Source: a virus
IMG/VR virus record: IMGVR_UViG_3300036715_000571
Span: 1 to 28,580 of that record
DNA length: 28,580 nucleotides
Reading direction: 5' to 3' (one strand)
Shown here: positions 5,702 to 14,451 of the stretch, one piece after another
Position numbering within the stretch: position 1 is the stretch's first letter
Layout of the letters: every line of letters begins with the position of its first letter
Translations under genes and position numbers: made by a program
The notes under the pieces: model-generated
What the model saw: the letters and a program-made list of their open reading frames with translations, nothing else
Told to the model about the DNA's origin: nothing
Databases searched by the model: none

Positions 5702-8700
5702 ATGTCAGGTATTTTAATCAACGTAGGGGTGGATACAGGTTCCTCCTATTCCAAAATTGACACACTAAGTACGAAATTGCAGTCCGTACCTAGTCAGAAA
5801 GATGTAAAAATCAATGTGACAGCTGATGCTGCAGCATTGACAGAAGTGCGCTCTTCACTAGATACTCTAGCAAAAAGTTCAATGGATACTGCCGATACCA
5901 CTCGAAAGATGTTGGCTGACATCCAACGCGGCATGTCCGATATGACTGCCCAAATGCGTAATATGGGCACAGGAGGTGAGACTGCCTTTAAGAAGCTAGG
6001 TAGTAGTGTAGATGCTGTAGGTAGTAGCCTAAAGAGTGTCACCAGTGGTTTCAAGGCACTGATTACAGTCGTTGCATCAGGTGCGCTCGTAAAGAGTATT
6101 AATGACGCAGCAGGTAGCGCTCAGGATTTGCAAAACCGATTGTCGCTGGTTACAGGCTCATACCAAGATATGTTATCGTTACAAGCAAAGCTGTCCGTTG
6201 TAGCGCGTGAGACACGTTCATCACTGGCGGGCATCGCTGATGTGTTTGTACCTATGTCGCTTGCTTTGAAGAGTCAAGGTATGGCTGAAGAGCGTATGGT
6301 CAGTATCGTACGTACAATCCAGCAAGCTTCTGTAATGTCAGGGTCTGCGCCCGAGTCTATCAAGGCAGGTCTCGTACAGCTCAGCCAGGGCCTCTCAGCA
6401 GGTACGATTCGTGGTGAAGAGCTTAACTCTGTAATGGAACAGATGCAATACTTAAGCTTGGGATTACAAAAGCAGCTAGGTATGAATGGCGCAGAGTTAC
6501 GCCAATTTGCTACAGAAGGTCGGTTAACGTCTCAGATGTTTGCTGAACTCGTCGAAAAGATGAAGGCAACGACCGACGCGGACTTTGCAAAGTTTGCACC
6601 TACAGTCGCACAGGGCTGGGAGCGCGTCAGTGTTGCTATCTCAGGCGTGGTTTCGAGCTTGTCAATGACTACAGGCTCCTCCGCTAGATTTGCGTCTCTC
6701 TTATTCGATATCGGAGATGGCATCGAATCGATGGGTAAGTCGGCAGACTTGGCTTTAGCTAACTTGATGAGTTCGGTAGCTAGCGGTGGTGGCGTTGCAT
6801 CTGGGATTGGTAGCCTCGTTGCAGATGTAATGAAAGAGCTACGTGATGGTGTAGTCAATACAGATTTCTCATGGATCGGGAACAGTCTCGTTTCAGCAAT
6901 CTCTTCAGGCTTTAGCTTAGGTGCTATGGTAAACATTGAAGATTTCAAGGATGCAGTGATGGGAGTCTTCACTGGTCTTGGTTCGGCAGTTTCAAGTATA
7001 TTTTCTGGTATTTTCAATCCGTTGATTACAGCATTTCCAGTATTAGATCGCTTAGTTGCGGGCTTTGAAATCTTAGGACACCTCGCTGAAAGCTTTCTGC
7101 ATAAGATCACGCTCTCCGCAGGGGACGCTGTAGATTCTATTAGAAATATCTTCCATATCGTACCCGAACATGGTGTCGCAGAAGCCCCAATGCGCTTCTT
7201 TAAGACTGGTCTCAATAAAGCTGAAGAATCGCGTGATTCTGCTGTACAATCGATTAATGACATGTTACGCGTACCTACTGTTGATAGCTTTAAGGATGGG
7301 GCTGAAGATGCCTTTAAAGATTTCACTTCTGTATCTAATAGTGCAATCGATGAGATGGGTTCGGTGGCTGCCAAAGCTGCTCAAGATGTAAAGACGCGTC
7401 TGTATAAAGCGATTGATGGCTATGCTATGCAGAACATCGTTACAATGGGTGATTCTCATTTGATGGGGATGTTAGGTGTTGGCACAGTTTCTACAAGTGC
7501 CGGCTTGGCAGCGGGGCTTGCCTTCGAGCGTATGCTCGATATGGGTAAACACTACATAGACGCGCTTGTAGATTATATGCGCCCAGCGATGGCACGGATA
7601 CAAACGGGTACTACGCAACTGCTAGTAGGTATGCATATTTATGAGCCTGTGATGGAGGCTGCTAGTAAAGTCGCTGATGCAATCATGTATGGGCTTACGC
7701 ATTCTTTGGAAGGCATGACGTCTGTACTTAATGGTGTAATGGACACCGTTATAGGGGTACTGATCTTTGCGTTCGGAGGCTTTTACGCTAAAATCTTCGC
7801 TGGACTCGCTACGCTAGGTGGTGCCGGTGGTGTTGCTCTAGACGCTCTTCGTGTACCTCTAGAAGCCTTAGCAGAAGGTGTCGGCAGTACCCTTCAGCAT
7901 ATGACACTTACAGGTCTTGTAGATGGTGTTGCTAATGCTGCATTATTTATTGGGGATATGTCTGCCAGCTTGTTCGACGGCTTCTTTAAAGGAATGTTCG
8001 GGGATTTCGGGGCAGAGCTTGTATCTTGGGTTCCAGGTCTAAACATTCTAACCAATAGCGCCTTACATGCAATGTTAGGTATTGCAGGTGCTATAGCATT
8101 GATCCACAAGGGTACCAGAGGTGCTCTTAAAGAGTTTGTGATGGGTAGCGAAAAGAAGAGTAGCTATGGACTTGTGGATTATTTCAGTTTGCAGCCAAAG
8201 ACTGCAGCTAACGGCTCACAATACAAAGACATTAACCCTAAAATCATGGGAGCCGCTGCAGGTGCTGCTTTTATGTCTGCATTTGTATCCTCCGTGTCAA
8301 TGCTTGAAGCTGCTTCACTTGGGATCCCTCTTGCATTGTTTGCATTGTTTGGCAAGTCTGGCGGCAGTGCTATAGTTCAACGTCAAATAGATGTCGCGAC
8401 TACAATGGTGTCTGCCGGTGCATCTCGTATGAAGAACGCTTTTATGAACTCCTCATTGGCGAATTCAGCGCACGCGCCTGCTGTGCTTGCTATGCTGAAT
8501 ACGTTCTCTGTAGCAGCTCCCTCTCGTATAATTGATGCTAGCGCTGCGCTAAGCGCCAGTGTAGCTGCTGCTACTGCTAACTTTACTAAGAACCGTGATG
8601 CCTACATTTCGGGTAAAATGGGCTTCTTCACAGCATTGAAAAACCATGACGCCACCATGTCTGCTTTGCCGTTACCACCTTCTCCATTTAAAACCGGTGT

Positions 8701-11700
8701 GGGTGGTCGTCAGATTGACACACGCTTACCTGTTTGGAGCGGCTCGCAAAGCATGACACCGACACCTATCATGTCGTTGGGAGATGCATCCGCTAATATG
8801 TTGATGTCGCTAGGCTTGCTGTCTGACAGCTGGAAAGCCGGGCTTACAAAGATCGGCTCACTGACAGACGCAATGCTACCTAAACTTGCTGCGAGTTTGA
8901 GCATGTTCGCGCAAGGTACTGGTTCTGCGATATACAACGGCATCGCTGCAGGGTTTGCGGCATTGACACTACGACTTCCAACCATGCTATCACGTATTGG
9001 GAATATGATATCAGGGATGCGTACAGCCACACTTGGTATCGTGACCGCAGTAGGGCAGCTTGGTGCGTATGTCGGACGTGTAGGCGGTACAGCCGCTACC
9101 AGCGTGTTCTCTACCAGTAGCTTGTTCGACTCTTTTAATAACTTTACAACAGCGCTGAAAGATGCCGCTCGCTTAAGCTTCTCCACGATTACTGACCTAC
9201 TTCGTAATAAATTGAAACATATTGGTATGGCTGCTGCAGGTATTGCCGCGATGGGTTATGCCGGTGAGGGTAAGTCGGCTGTCGATAACGGTAAGATGAT
9301 GATCGACAATGCCTTGCAAGATTTTGGATTAGCTAAGAAGGACATGTTTGACTCTAGTAAAGAGACTCGCTTGTACTCAAACTTGGCAGGTGCAAATCTG
9401 TCACCTGAAGTCTTGAATGATCCTGCACTGAAGGGAAAAGTTAATGCTCCTGATTTGACCAGTTTGGTTGCACAAATCGATTTCTCAAAGGTATCTGACC
9501 GTGAAATGAAGGGGCTGCTCGAACTTACTAATAAGTATAGTCAAGCTGTCTATGATGTCAATCAGAAGAAGCTAGAAGGCTCTGAGATCGACAAGGAAGA
9601 GTTAGATACACTAAGCAAAATCCAGCATCAGGTGGAAACACAGTTAGGTAAGAGAGCTATCAAGGCTAAGGGCAGTCTGCAAGATATGGTAGATGCGCAA
9701 TTCCAAGTCTCCATGCATGATGACTTTCTACAGTCTGTCCCCACAACTTTCAAAGGCTTGTTCGAGAACTACGACCGACTCTCTAGCGCAAAGCAAAGTG
9801 AGCTAGTTAAAGCTTGGAATGAAGCTGTAACTTATAGTAAGCTATCTGCTGGTAAATCTGTAGACCGTAAGAACTTGAAGGCGATTGAGGCTGCTGCTAA
9901 AGACTCTCCTCTTTATAAACGCAATATAGAAGAGCTTACGGCTGTCCAAGAGAATATGAGACGTTCATCGGCAACAGATGCGCAGAAAGTGTTTCTTGCT
10001 GCAAGAGAGAAAGAGCTACTAGCTGAGAATGCCAAGATTATGGATAAGTTTCATAGCGCAGGAACTTTCTCAGACAAAGCTGCATTCTCTAAAGATAAGC
10101 TATTTCAAGTGTTGACTGAAAGCTCATCGGACGCACTCGCTGCTAAGATGAAACAAGAGCTTAGCATGAAATTAAGTACCGCAGATGGTATCCAGAAACA
10201 GTTTGGGACTGACTTTGGAGATAAGTATAGTAAATTCTATATGTCTCAAAGTAGCATCGACCGTATGAGCGCGATTAGCGGAGAGTCTTCTGATCTCTTA
10301 CAATCCGCTAACGCTCCTACAACAATTACACAAGCTGACCGTGAGCGTTACTTACGACGTATACGAGAGCTAGGTAGTGAAGCGCAAGGGCGTTATAACT
10401 TTGCGTCTGGTGGAGGCAATAGTGTTGGAGGCTCCCAAACATTTACTGGTAAGCTACTCGGTTTGGGCGATACGGTAGGTCTGTTTTCTGGGGCCCTGAA
10501 GGGCGGTCACAGTCTTGCGCAAATGTTCAAAGAAGCTTCACAGCAGTTGTCTATCTTCACTGAGCAGAAAAATCAAGCGTTTGCAGATGGTGATTTGTCA
10601 CGAGTCAATGCTTTAACTCTTGCAATAGCAGGGTTGACAAAAGGGCTTCACGCACTGTTCACTAGCTCTACGCAGAGCTTTGGGTCACTTGAGAAGGGTC
10701 TAGGCTTGACAAGTACACATGTTGTGGCACTTAATGGTGCTTCACAATCTGTCAAAGACCGTTACATGGATAAGCTAAAGGCATTAAATCTTGCAGACCA
10801 AGCTGTCGCCAATAGTCCTGGTGGCGCAACGGATGACCAGCTACGTGCTCAGGTTAATGCCAGAGTGTCGGCTGAACGCCAACGTCTAGTTGTAGAAGCT
10901 AACGGTATGAAGAATGCTGCCGGTAATAAACTAGCTAACACACTTGCAATGGGCACAGAGATTCCTTCGCATATCATGGCGAATAGTGGTGCAATGCGTA
11001 AGTACCTTGGTGTACTTCAACAAGTTGCAGATGCTACTGCTACACTCGCTGTTGCTGAGGATAACCTCGCCAATGGCACAGGTCTCGAGCGCAACGTTAC
11101 GACTGCGGCAGCTACACTGAAGTCTGCATTACGTACTAAAGACCTCATGAGTCAAGATGTTACCTACAATGCATCTGGGTTACTAGCTTCTATCCAGAGC
11201 GCAGGTGTAGCTTTAAGCGAGCTTGATTTTGCGAAAATGGGCGAAGGTGCTAAGCAGAGCTTGCTAGGGCTGGCGCATCAATTGCAAGACATTGATCGAG
11301 GAATGAGTAACTACGATATGTCGTCGGCAGCGATGACTTCATCACTGATTGCCAAGTCTGAGACACTTGCTAAAATGGCAAAAATTATTACTGATGCTTT
11401 CATGCAGTCCTCCGAGTCTATAAAAGGAGCGATGGAGGGTATCGGTTTGAAGTTTAGTATGCTGTTTAAGCTAAGTGCTGAAGGTTTGCAACGTGCGATG
11501 AAACTTGCCACAGATCTTGAGAAGCTTAAGCAACTGATCAAGTATGGTGATGCCAAGGATGTGCCTGTACTGAGTAAGCAACAGTTTGATCTTGAAAATG
11601 AAATGGCGAAAGTCCAGCGTTCTGCAAACGACACTTCGCTAGGCGGTGCTGTTACTAACGTCAACGCTGCGTTCGGTGGTGGTTTCAATTCCGACATGCT

Positions 11701-13291
11701 ATCTGCATTACCTGCCAATCTCCGTAATGCCATGCGGGAGTCTGCCGTACATCTAGGTGACCTTCGTCAAGATGCCGAGACTGCTAACGCTCCTATGTCG
11801 CCCGCGTTACGCGATATGCTTAGCTCTTCAGATTCGCTAGGTAAAATTGTTAGTAACTTACAGAAAGCAACCGATGAAACTGCCAATGCTGACATTGCGA
11901 CACTCACTAAGCTTGCAGGGGATAAGTTAGGTACGCAATATACGTCTGCTGACATGAAACGCCTAGGCGAAAAAGGACGCTCTGGTATTGACGTCGCAAA
12001 CCTTGTTGAAGCCTTCAAGGCTATTGCAGAGCATCCAGCTCTCTCTCCAGATACTGCCAAGATATTGGACAAGCTAACTTCCAAAGACGCATCACTTGCT
12101 GATATAGTGCCTAATGCTTTCAAGCAACTACAGGCAGACATTGAGTCAGGCAAGGACGGTGGCAAGGTTGCTGCAGGTACGGTATCAGCTGCGGATGGTA
12201 TTAAGTATGCAGTGGATAGACAATTACTTCAGGGATTACCAAGCAATCGCCAAGGTGCTCTTTTGAGTAATATGTTGTCTAACAAAGGGGATGCTAGCCC
12301 TAACTATTCGCGTGGTACTGTTGATCACATGAATGGATTAGCCGATGGCTTGGATAACGCCAATAAAGCTTTAAAGGCTGCGATGTCGGACCCAAGTGTT
12401 GACCCCTCTGAAGTGGATCGTTTGAAGGCAGTATATGCTCGTTTACGTGATGATGCATCTGATTATGTAAAGGGTATGGAAGATATAGCGAACGCGGGCA
12501 TGGTCGCAGGTAAGAAACTACGTGATGACATGGCTAGTGATTTCAACAAGAATTTCAAGTCATGGATTACAGGACAAGCTAAAACTGGCGACTTCATGCA
12601 CTCGCTAATCGACACTTTCACAGACTCTGTTGTCAGTATGTTCACTGAATCATTTACAAAGAATCTTCTCGGACCTTCGAGCCCTCTAGGCCAGATGATC
12701 AAAGGCTTTGGTGAAGATTTGATGAACATGCTGATGGGCTTGTTTTCTGGAGTACCTGGTACAGCTGGCGGAGCTTCCGGTGGAATGGCTGGTGGACTTG
12801 CTTCATTATTTGGAGGTGGCACAGGCTCAATAGGTAACTATTTCGCATCTAGCGCGGACTCTGAAATGATGTCTTCGTTAGGCTACTCCGGTTTTATGAC
12901 ATTTGCTACAGGTGGACATGTGTCAGGTGCTGGTAATGGTACTTCTGACTCAATCCCTGCGATGGTATCTAATGGGGAGTTTGTGGTAAATGCTTCTGCT
13001 ACCAAGGACAACCTTGGTCTTCTCCATGCTATCAACAATGGTAGCCTTAGCAAATTTGCCACAGGTGGCCTTGTGGGAGGTGACCCTGCTAGTAGCCTGT
13101 CACTGGTGGCTGCGCCTGCCTACGTGCCCGTGGCGAGCACTCAGGTGCAGTCTGGGGGCGGTTCAGGCACGACGGTGAACATGAGCGTTACAGGCGACAT
13201 TTCAAGACAAACAAGGGCGGAAATCATGCAAATGATTCCACATATTAGCGCTGGTGTAAATCAGTATAACAAATCTAGAGGTTACAGATGA
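5702..13291 (+). CDS. Tape measure protein
   Basis: A 2529-residue protein, by far the largest in the window, with AAGGAG seven bases before the ATG. Residues about 20-120 are helical and coiled-coil prone. Residues about 140-320 (SAQDLQNRLSLVTGSYQDM through SVVARETRSSLAGIADVF and GTIRGEELNSVMEQM) match the N-terminal tape measure domain. Hydrophobic stretches near 673-714, 788-804 and 850-884 could insert into the inner membrane during ejection. A long helical region follows to about 2380. Near 2405-2455 the motifs FATGGHVSGAGNGTSDSIP and AMVSNGEFVVNA are typical of lambda-H-type C-termini. No peptidase or lysozyme motif was spotted, but a full domain search was not possible. At about 0.15 nm per helical residue, full extension implies a tail near 380 nm. 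The stop overlaps the next start (ATGA). Confidence 0.92.
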   Translation: MSGILINVGVDTGSSYSKIDTLSTKLQSVPSQKDVKINVTADAAALTEVRSSLDTLAKSSMDTADTTRKMLADIQRGMSDMTAQMRNMGTGGETAFKKLGSSVDAVGSSLKSVTSGFKALITVVASGALVKSINDAAGSAQDLQNRLSLVTGSYQDMLSLQAKLSVVARETRSSLAGIADVFVPMSLALKSQGMAEERMVSIVRTIQQASVMSGSAPESIKAGLVQLSQGLSAGTIRGEELNSVMEQMQYLSLGLQKQLGMNGAELRQFATEGRLTSQMFAELVEKMKATTDADFAKFAPTVAQGWERVSVAISGVVSSLSMTTGSSARFASLLFDIGDGIESMGKSADLALANLMSSVASGGGVASGIGSLVADVMKELRDGVVNTDFSWIGNSLVSAISSGFSLGAMVNIEDFKDAVMGVFTGLGSAVSSIFSGIFNPLITAFPVLDRLVAGFEILGHLAESFLHKITLSAGDAVDSIRNIFHIVPEHGVAEAPMRFFKTGLNKAEESRDSAVQSINDMLRVPTVDSFKDGAEDAFKDFTSVSNSAIDEMGSVAAKAAQDVKTRLYKAIDGYAMQNIVTMGDSHLMGMLGVGTVSTSAGLAAGLAFERMLDMGKHYIDALVDYMRPAMARIQTGTTQLLVGMHIYEPVMEAASKVADAIMYGLTHSLEGMTSVLNGVMDTVIGVLIFAFGGFYAKIFAGLATLGGAGGVALDALRVPLEALAEGVGSTLQHMTLTGLVDGVANAALFIGDMSASLFDGFFKGMFGDFGAELVSWVPGLNILTNSALHAMLGIAGAIALIHKGTRGALKEFVMGSEKKSSYGLVDYFSLQPKTAANGSQYKDINPKIMGAAAGAAFMSAFVSSVSMLEAASLGIPLALFALFGKSGGSAIVQRQIDVATTMVSAGASRMKNAFMNSSLANSAHAPAVLAMLNTFSVAAPSRIIDASAALSASVAAATANFTKNRDAYISGKMGFFTALKNHDATMSALPLPPSPFKTGVGGRQIDTRLPVWSGSQSMTPTPIMSLGDASANMLMSLGLLSDSWKAGLTKIGSLTDAMLPKLAASLSMFAQGTGSAIYNGIAAGFAALTLRLPTMLSRIGNMISGMRTATLGIVTAVGQLGAYVGRVGGTAATSVFSTSSLFDSFNNFTTALKDAARLSFSTITDLLRNKLKHIGMAAAGIAAMGYAGEGKSAVDNGKMMIDNALQDFGLAKKDMFDSSKETRLYSNLAGANLSPEVLNDPALKGKVNAPDLTSLVAQIDFSKVSDREMKGLLELTNKYSQAVYDVNQKKLEGSEIDKEELDTLSKIQHQVETQLGKRAIKAKGSLQDMVDAQFQVSMHDDFLQSVPTTFKGLFENYDRLSSAKQSELVKAWNEAVTYSKLSAGKSVDRKNLKAIEAAAKDSPLYKRNIEELTAVQENMRRSSATDAQKVFLAAREKELLAENAKIMDKFHSAGTFSDKAAFSKDKLFQVLTESSSDALAAKMKQELSMKLSTADGIQKQFGTDFGDKYSKFYMSQSSIDRMSAISGESSDLLQSANAPTTITQADRERYLRRIRELGSEAQGRYNFASGGGNSVGGSQTFTGKLLGLGDTVGLFSGALKGGHSLAQMFKEASQQLSIFTEQKNQAFADGDLSRVNALTLAIAGLTKGLHALFTSSTQSFGSLEKGLGLTSTHVVALNGASQSVKDRYMDKLKALNLADQAVANSPGGATDDQLRAQVNARVSAERQRLVVEANGMKNAAGNKLANTLAMGTEIPSHIMANSGAMRKYLGVLQQVADATATLAVAEDNLANGTGLERNVTTAAATLKSALRTKDLMSQDVTYNASGLLASIQSAGVALSELDFAKMGEGAKQSLLGLAHQLQDIDRGMSNYDMSSAAMTSSLIAKSETLAKMAKIITDAFMQSSESIKGAMEGIGLKFSMLFKLSAEGLQRAMKLATDLEKLKQLIKYGDAKDVPVLSKQQFDLENEMAKVQRSANDTSLGGAVTNVNAAFGGGFNSDMLSALPANLRNAMRESAVHLGDLRQDAETANAPMSPALRDMLSSSDSLGKIVSNLQKATDETANADIATLTKLAGDKLGTQYTSADMKRLGEKGRSGIDVANLVEAFKAIAEHPALSPDTAKILDKLTSKDASLADIVPNAFKQLQADIESGKDGGKVAAGTVSAADGIKYAVDRQLLQGLPSNRQGALLSNMLSNKGDASPNYSRGTVDHMNGLADGLDNANKALKAAMSDPSVDPSEVDRLKAVYARLRDDASDYVKGMEDIANAGMVAGKKLRDDMASDFNKNFKSWITGQAKTGDFMHSLIDTFTDSVVSMFTESFTKNLLGPSSPLGQMIKGFGEDLMNMLMGLFSGVPGTAGGASGGMAGGLASLFGGGTGSIGNYFASSADSEMMSSLGYSGFMTFATGGHVSGAGNGTSDSIPAMVSNGEFVVNASATKDNLGLLHAINNGSLSKFATGGLVGGDPASSLSLVAAPAYVPVASTQVQSGGGSGTTVNMSVTGDISRQTRAEIMQMIPHISAGVNQYNKSRGYR

Positions 13292-13887
13292 GTTTCGATT
13301 ATGGAATTCTGAATACAGCTGGGGATATGGTGGCGCGTTTTTGCGCCCCATTGACCGTCAAAAGTAATACACCTGTATTTGTGAAGGATACTCTCTCTTT
13401 AAAACGGGTGGTGTCTAGACGTACAGCGCAACGTTGGGAAATCGAAGGCTCATTGGAACCTTTAAACACAACTGCACATAAGCTACAATCTCTACTGGTT
13501 CAGAGCGGTAGCTTTGCACCGGTATCTATTGCTTTCCCACAAAACTACGGTGCTGACGTCAATATGACCTGCAGCTCTCCCGTTGTAGCGTCTGGTTTAG
13601 TTAATGGTACAACCGTCACATTGTCTGGTTTAAACGGGGTAATCCCGGAAGGACGTTATGTGACATTTGGCAGTGATCCGAAGCTTTACATGTTGACAGG
13701 GGATGCGTCTCCTGGCAATCTTAGTGTAGGTGTATTTCCACCGTTACGCAATGCGGTTTCTGGCACTATGAAGTACTCAGGTATTATCATTAGGATGTTC
13801 ATTGACACCGACTCTGTGTCGGGTATGGTGTATTCCGACGGTATCTTAATGGACAATGGAACAATTAAATTATTGGAGCAATTATAA
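13288..13887 (+). CDS. Distal tail / minor tail protein
   Basis: A 199-residue protein coupled to the tape measure gene by ATGA. It starts MSFDYGILNTAGD and is mainly beta. Its N-terminal third (LTVKSNTPVFVKDTLSLKRVVSRRTAQRWEIEG, read in pieces) resembles the first beta domain of distal tail proteins, with a characteristic RW-i-gsl strand. The middle (SGLVNGTTVTLSGLNGVIPEGRYVTFG) looks like an inserted small beta domain, and it ends with SDGILMDNGTIKLLEQL. In siphoviruses the gene after the tape measure encodes the first baseplate ring (Dit, or lambda gpM). The call is from position and fold pattern. Confidence 0.65.
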   Translation: MSFDYGILNTAGDMVARFCAPLTVKSNTPVFVKDTLSLKRVVSRRTAQRWEIEGSLEPLNTTAHKLQSLLVQSGSFAPVSIAFPQNYGADVNMTCSSPVVASGLVNGTTVTLSGLNGVIPEGRYVTFGSDPKLYMLTGDASPGNLSVGVFPPLRNAVSGTMKYSGIIIRMFIDTDSVSGMVYSDGILMDNGTIKLLEQL

Positions 13888-14451
13888 GTGATACAATTTT
13901 CACAGACCTTGGCGACTCTCCTTAGGGGGGAGTCCGTCGAGACATTTGTGCTGGTGTCGATTGGCAATCAGCATTTTACAGACTTCTATACAGACTTGGC
14001 GTTTAATGGTGTAACTTATTTACATGGCTCAAGCTTACTAACAGTAGCTCCTCCGCAGTTGACTTCGACTGTGGATAAGGCTAACTATAAAATTTCTTTT
14101 GCAGACCCAGCAATGGCTTTTGGTGTTGCAGATCCTTCAACGCTGACAGGTCAGACTGTCGAAGCACGTATCGGTGTGGCTGATGCACAGGGTGTGCCGT
14201 TATTGCAAACTGATGAAACGATTGTAATTTACAAAGGTCGTGTTGATTCTGTAGAATATGCAATTAAAACGGAATCTACAGGGGAGTCTGTTTTCAACCT
14301 TGTGTGTGCCAGTCCTATGGCGGATTTAGATTTCAAGAAACCATTCTATACTAATGAGTATTATCAAGGGCGTGTCGATCAAGATGACACATGCTTTAAC
14401 TCTTTGTATGATGGATCTCAACAGGTGTTATTAAAGTGGGGTAAAGCATAA
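13888..14451 (+). CDS. Minor tail / baseplate hub protein (gpL role)
   Basis: A 187-residue protein that starts with GTG directly after the previous stop; GGAG nine bases upstream supports this start. The sequence is mainly beta: FVLVSIGNQHFTDFYTDL, ANYKISFADPAMAFG, VEARIGVADAQGVPL, ETIVIYKGRVDSVEY. It ends with DQDDTCFNSLYDGSQ then VLLKWGK. The D-DD-cF---y-gsq---lkWGk ending is common in tail proteins encoded just before J-like proteins. A Cys there could bind metal with partners, as in lambda gpL, but only two cysteines are present (one in NLVCASP, one in DTCF), so an Fe-S cluster is not supported. It overlaps the J-like gene by one base (TAATG). Confidence 0.65.
   Translation: MIQFSQTLATLLRGESVETFVLVSIGNQHFTDFYTDLAFNGVTYLHGSSLLTVAPPQLTSTVDKANYKISFADPAMAFGVADPSTLTGQTVEARIGVADAQGVPLLQTDETIVIYKGRVDSVEYAIKTESTGESVFNLVCASPMADLDFKKPFYTNEYYQGRVDQDDTCFNSLYDGSQQVLLKWGKA

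Noticed and set aside
6532-7374. 280-codon open frame on the - strand inside the tape measure gene
   Set aside because: It is a mirror of a gene with strong codon bias, has no ribosome binding site and would be the only - strand gene in the window.
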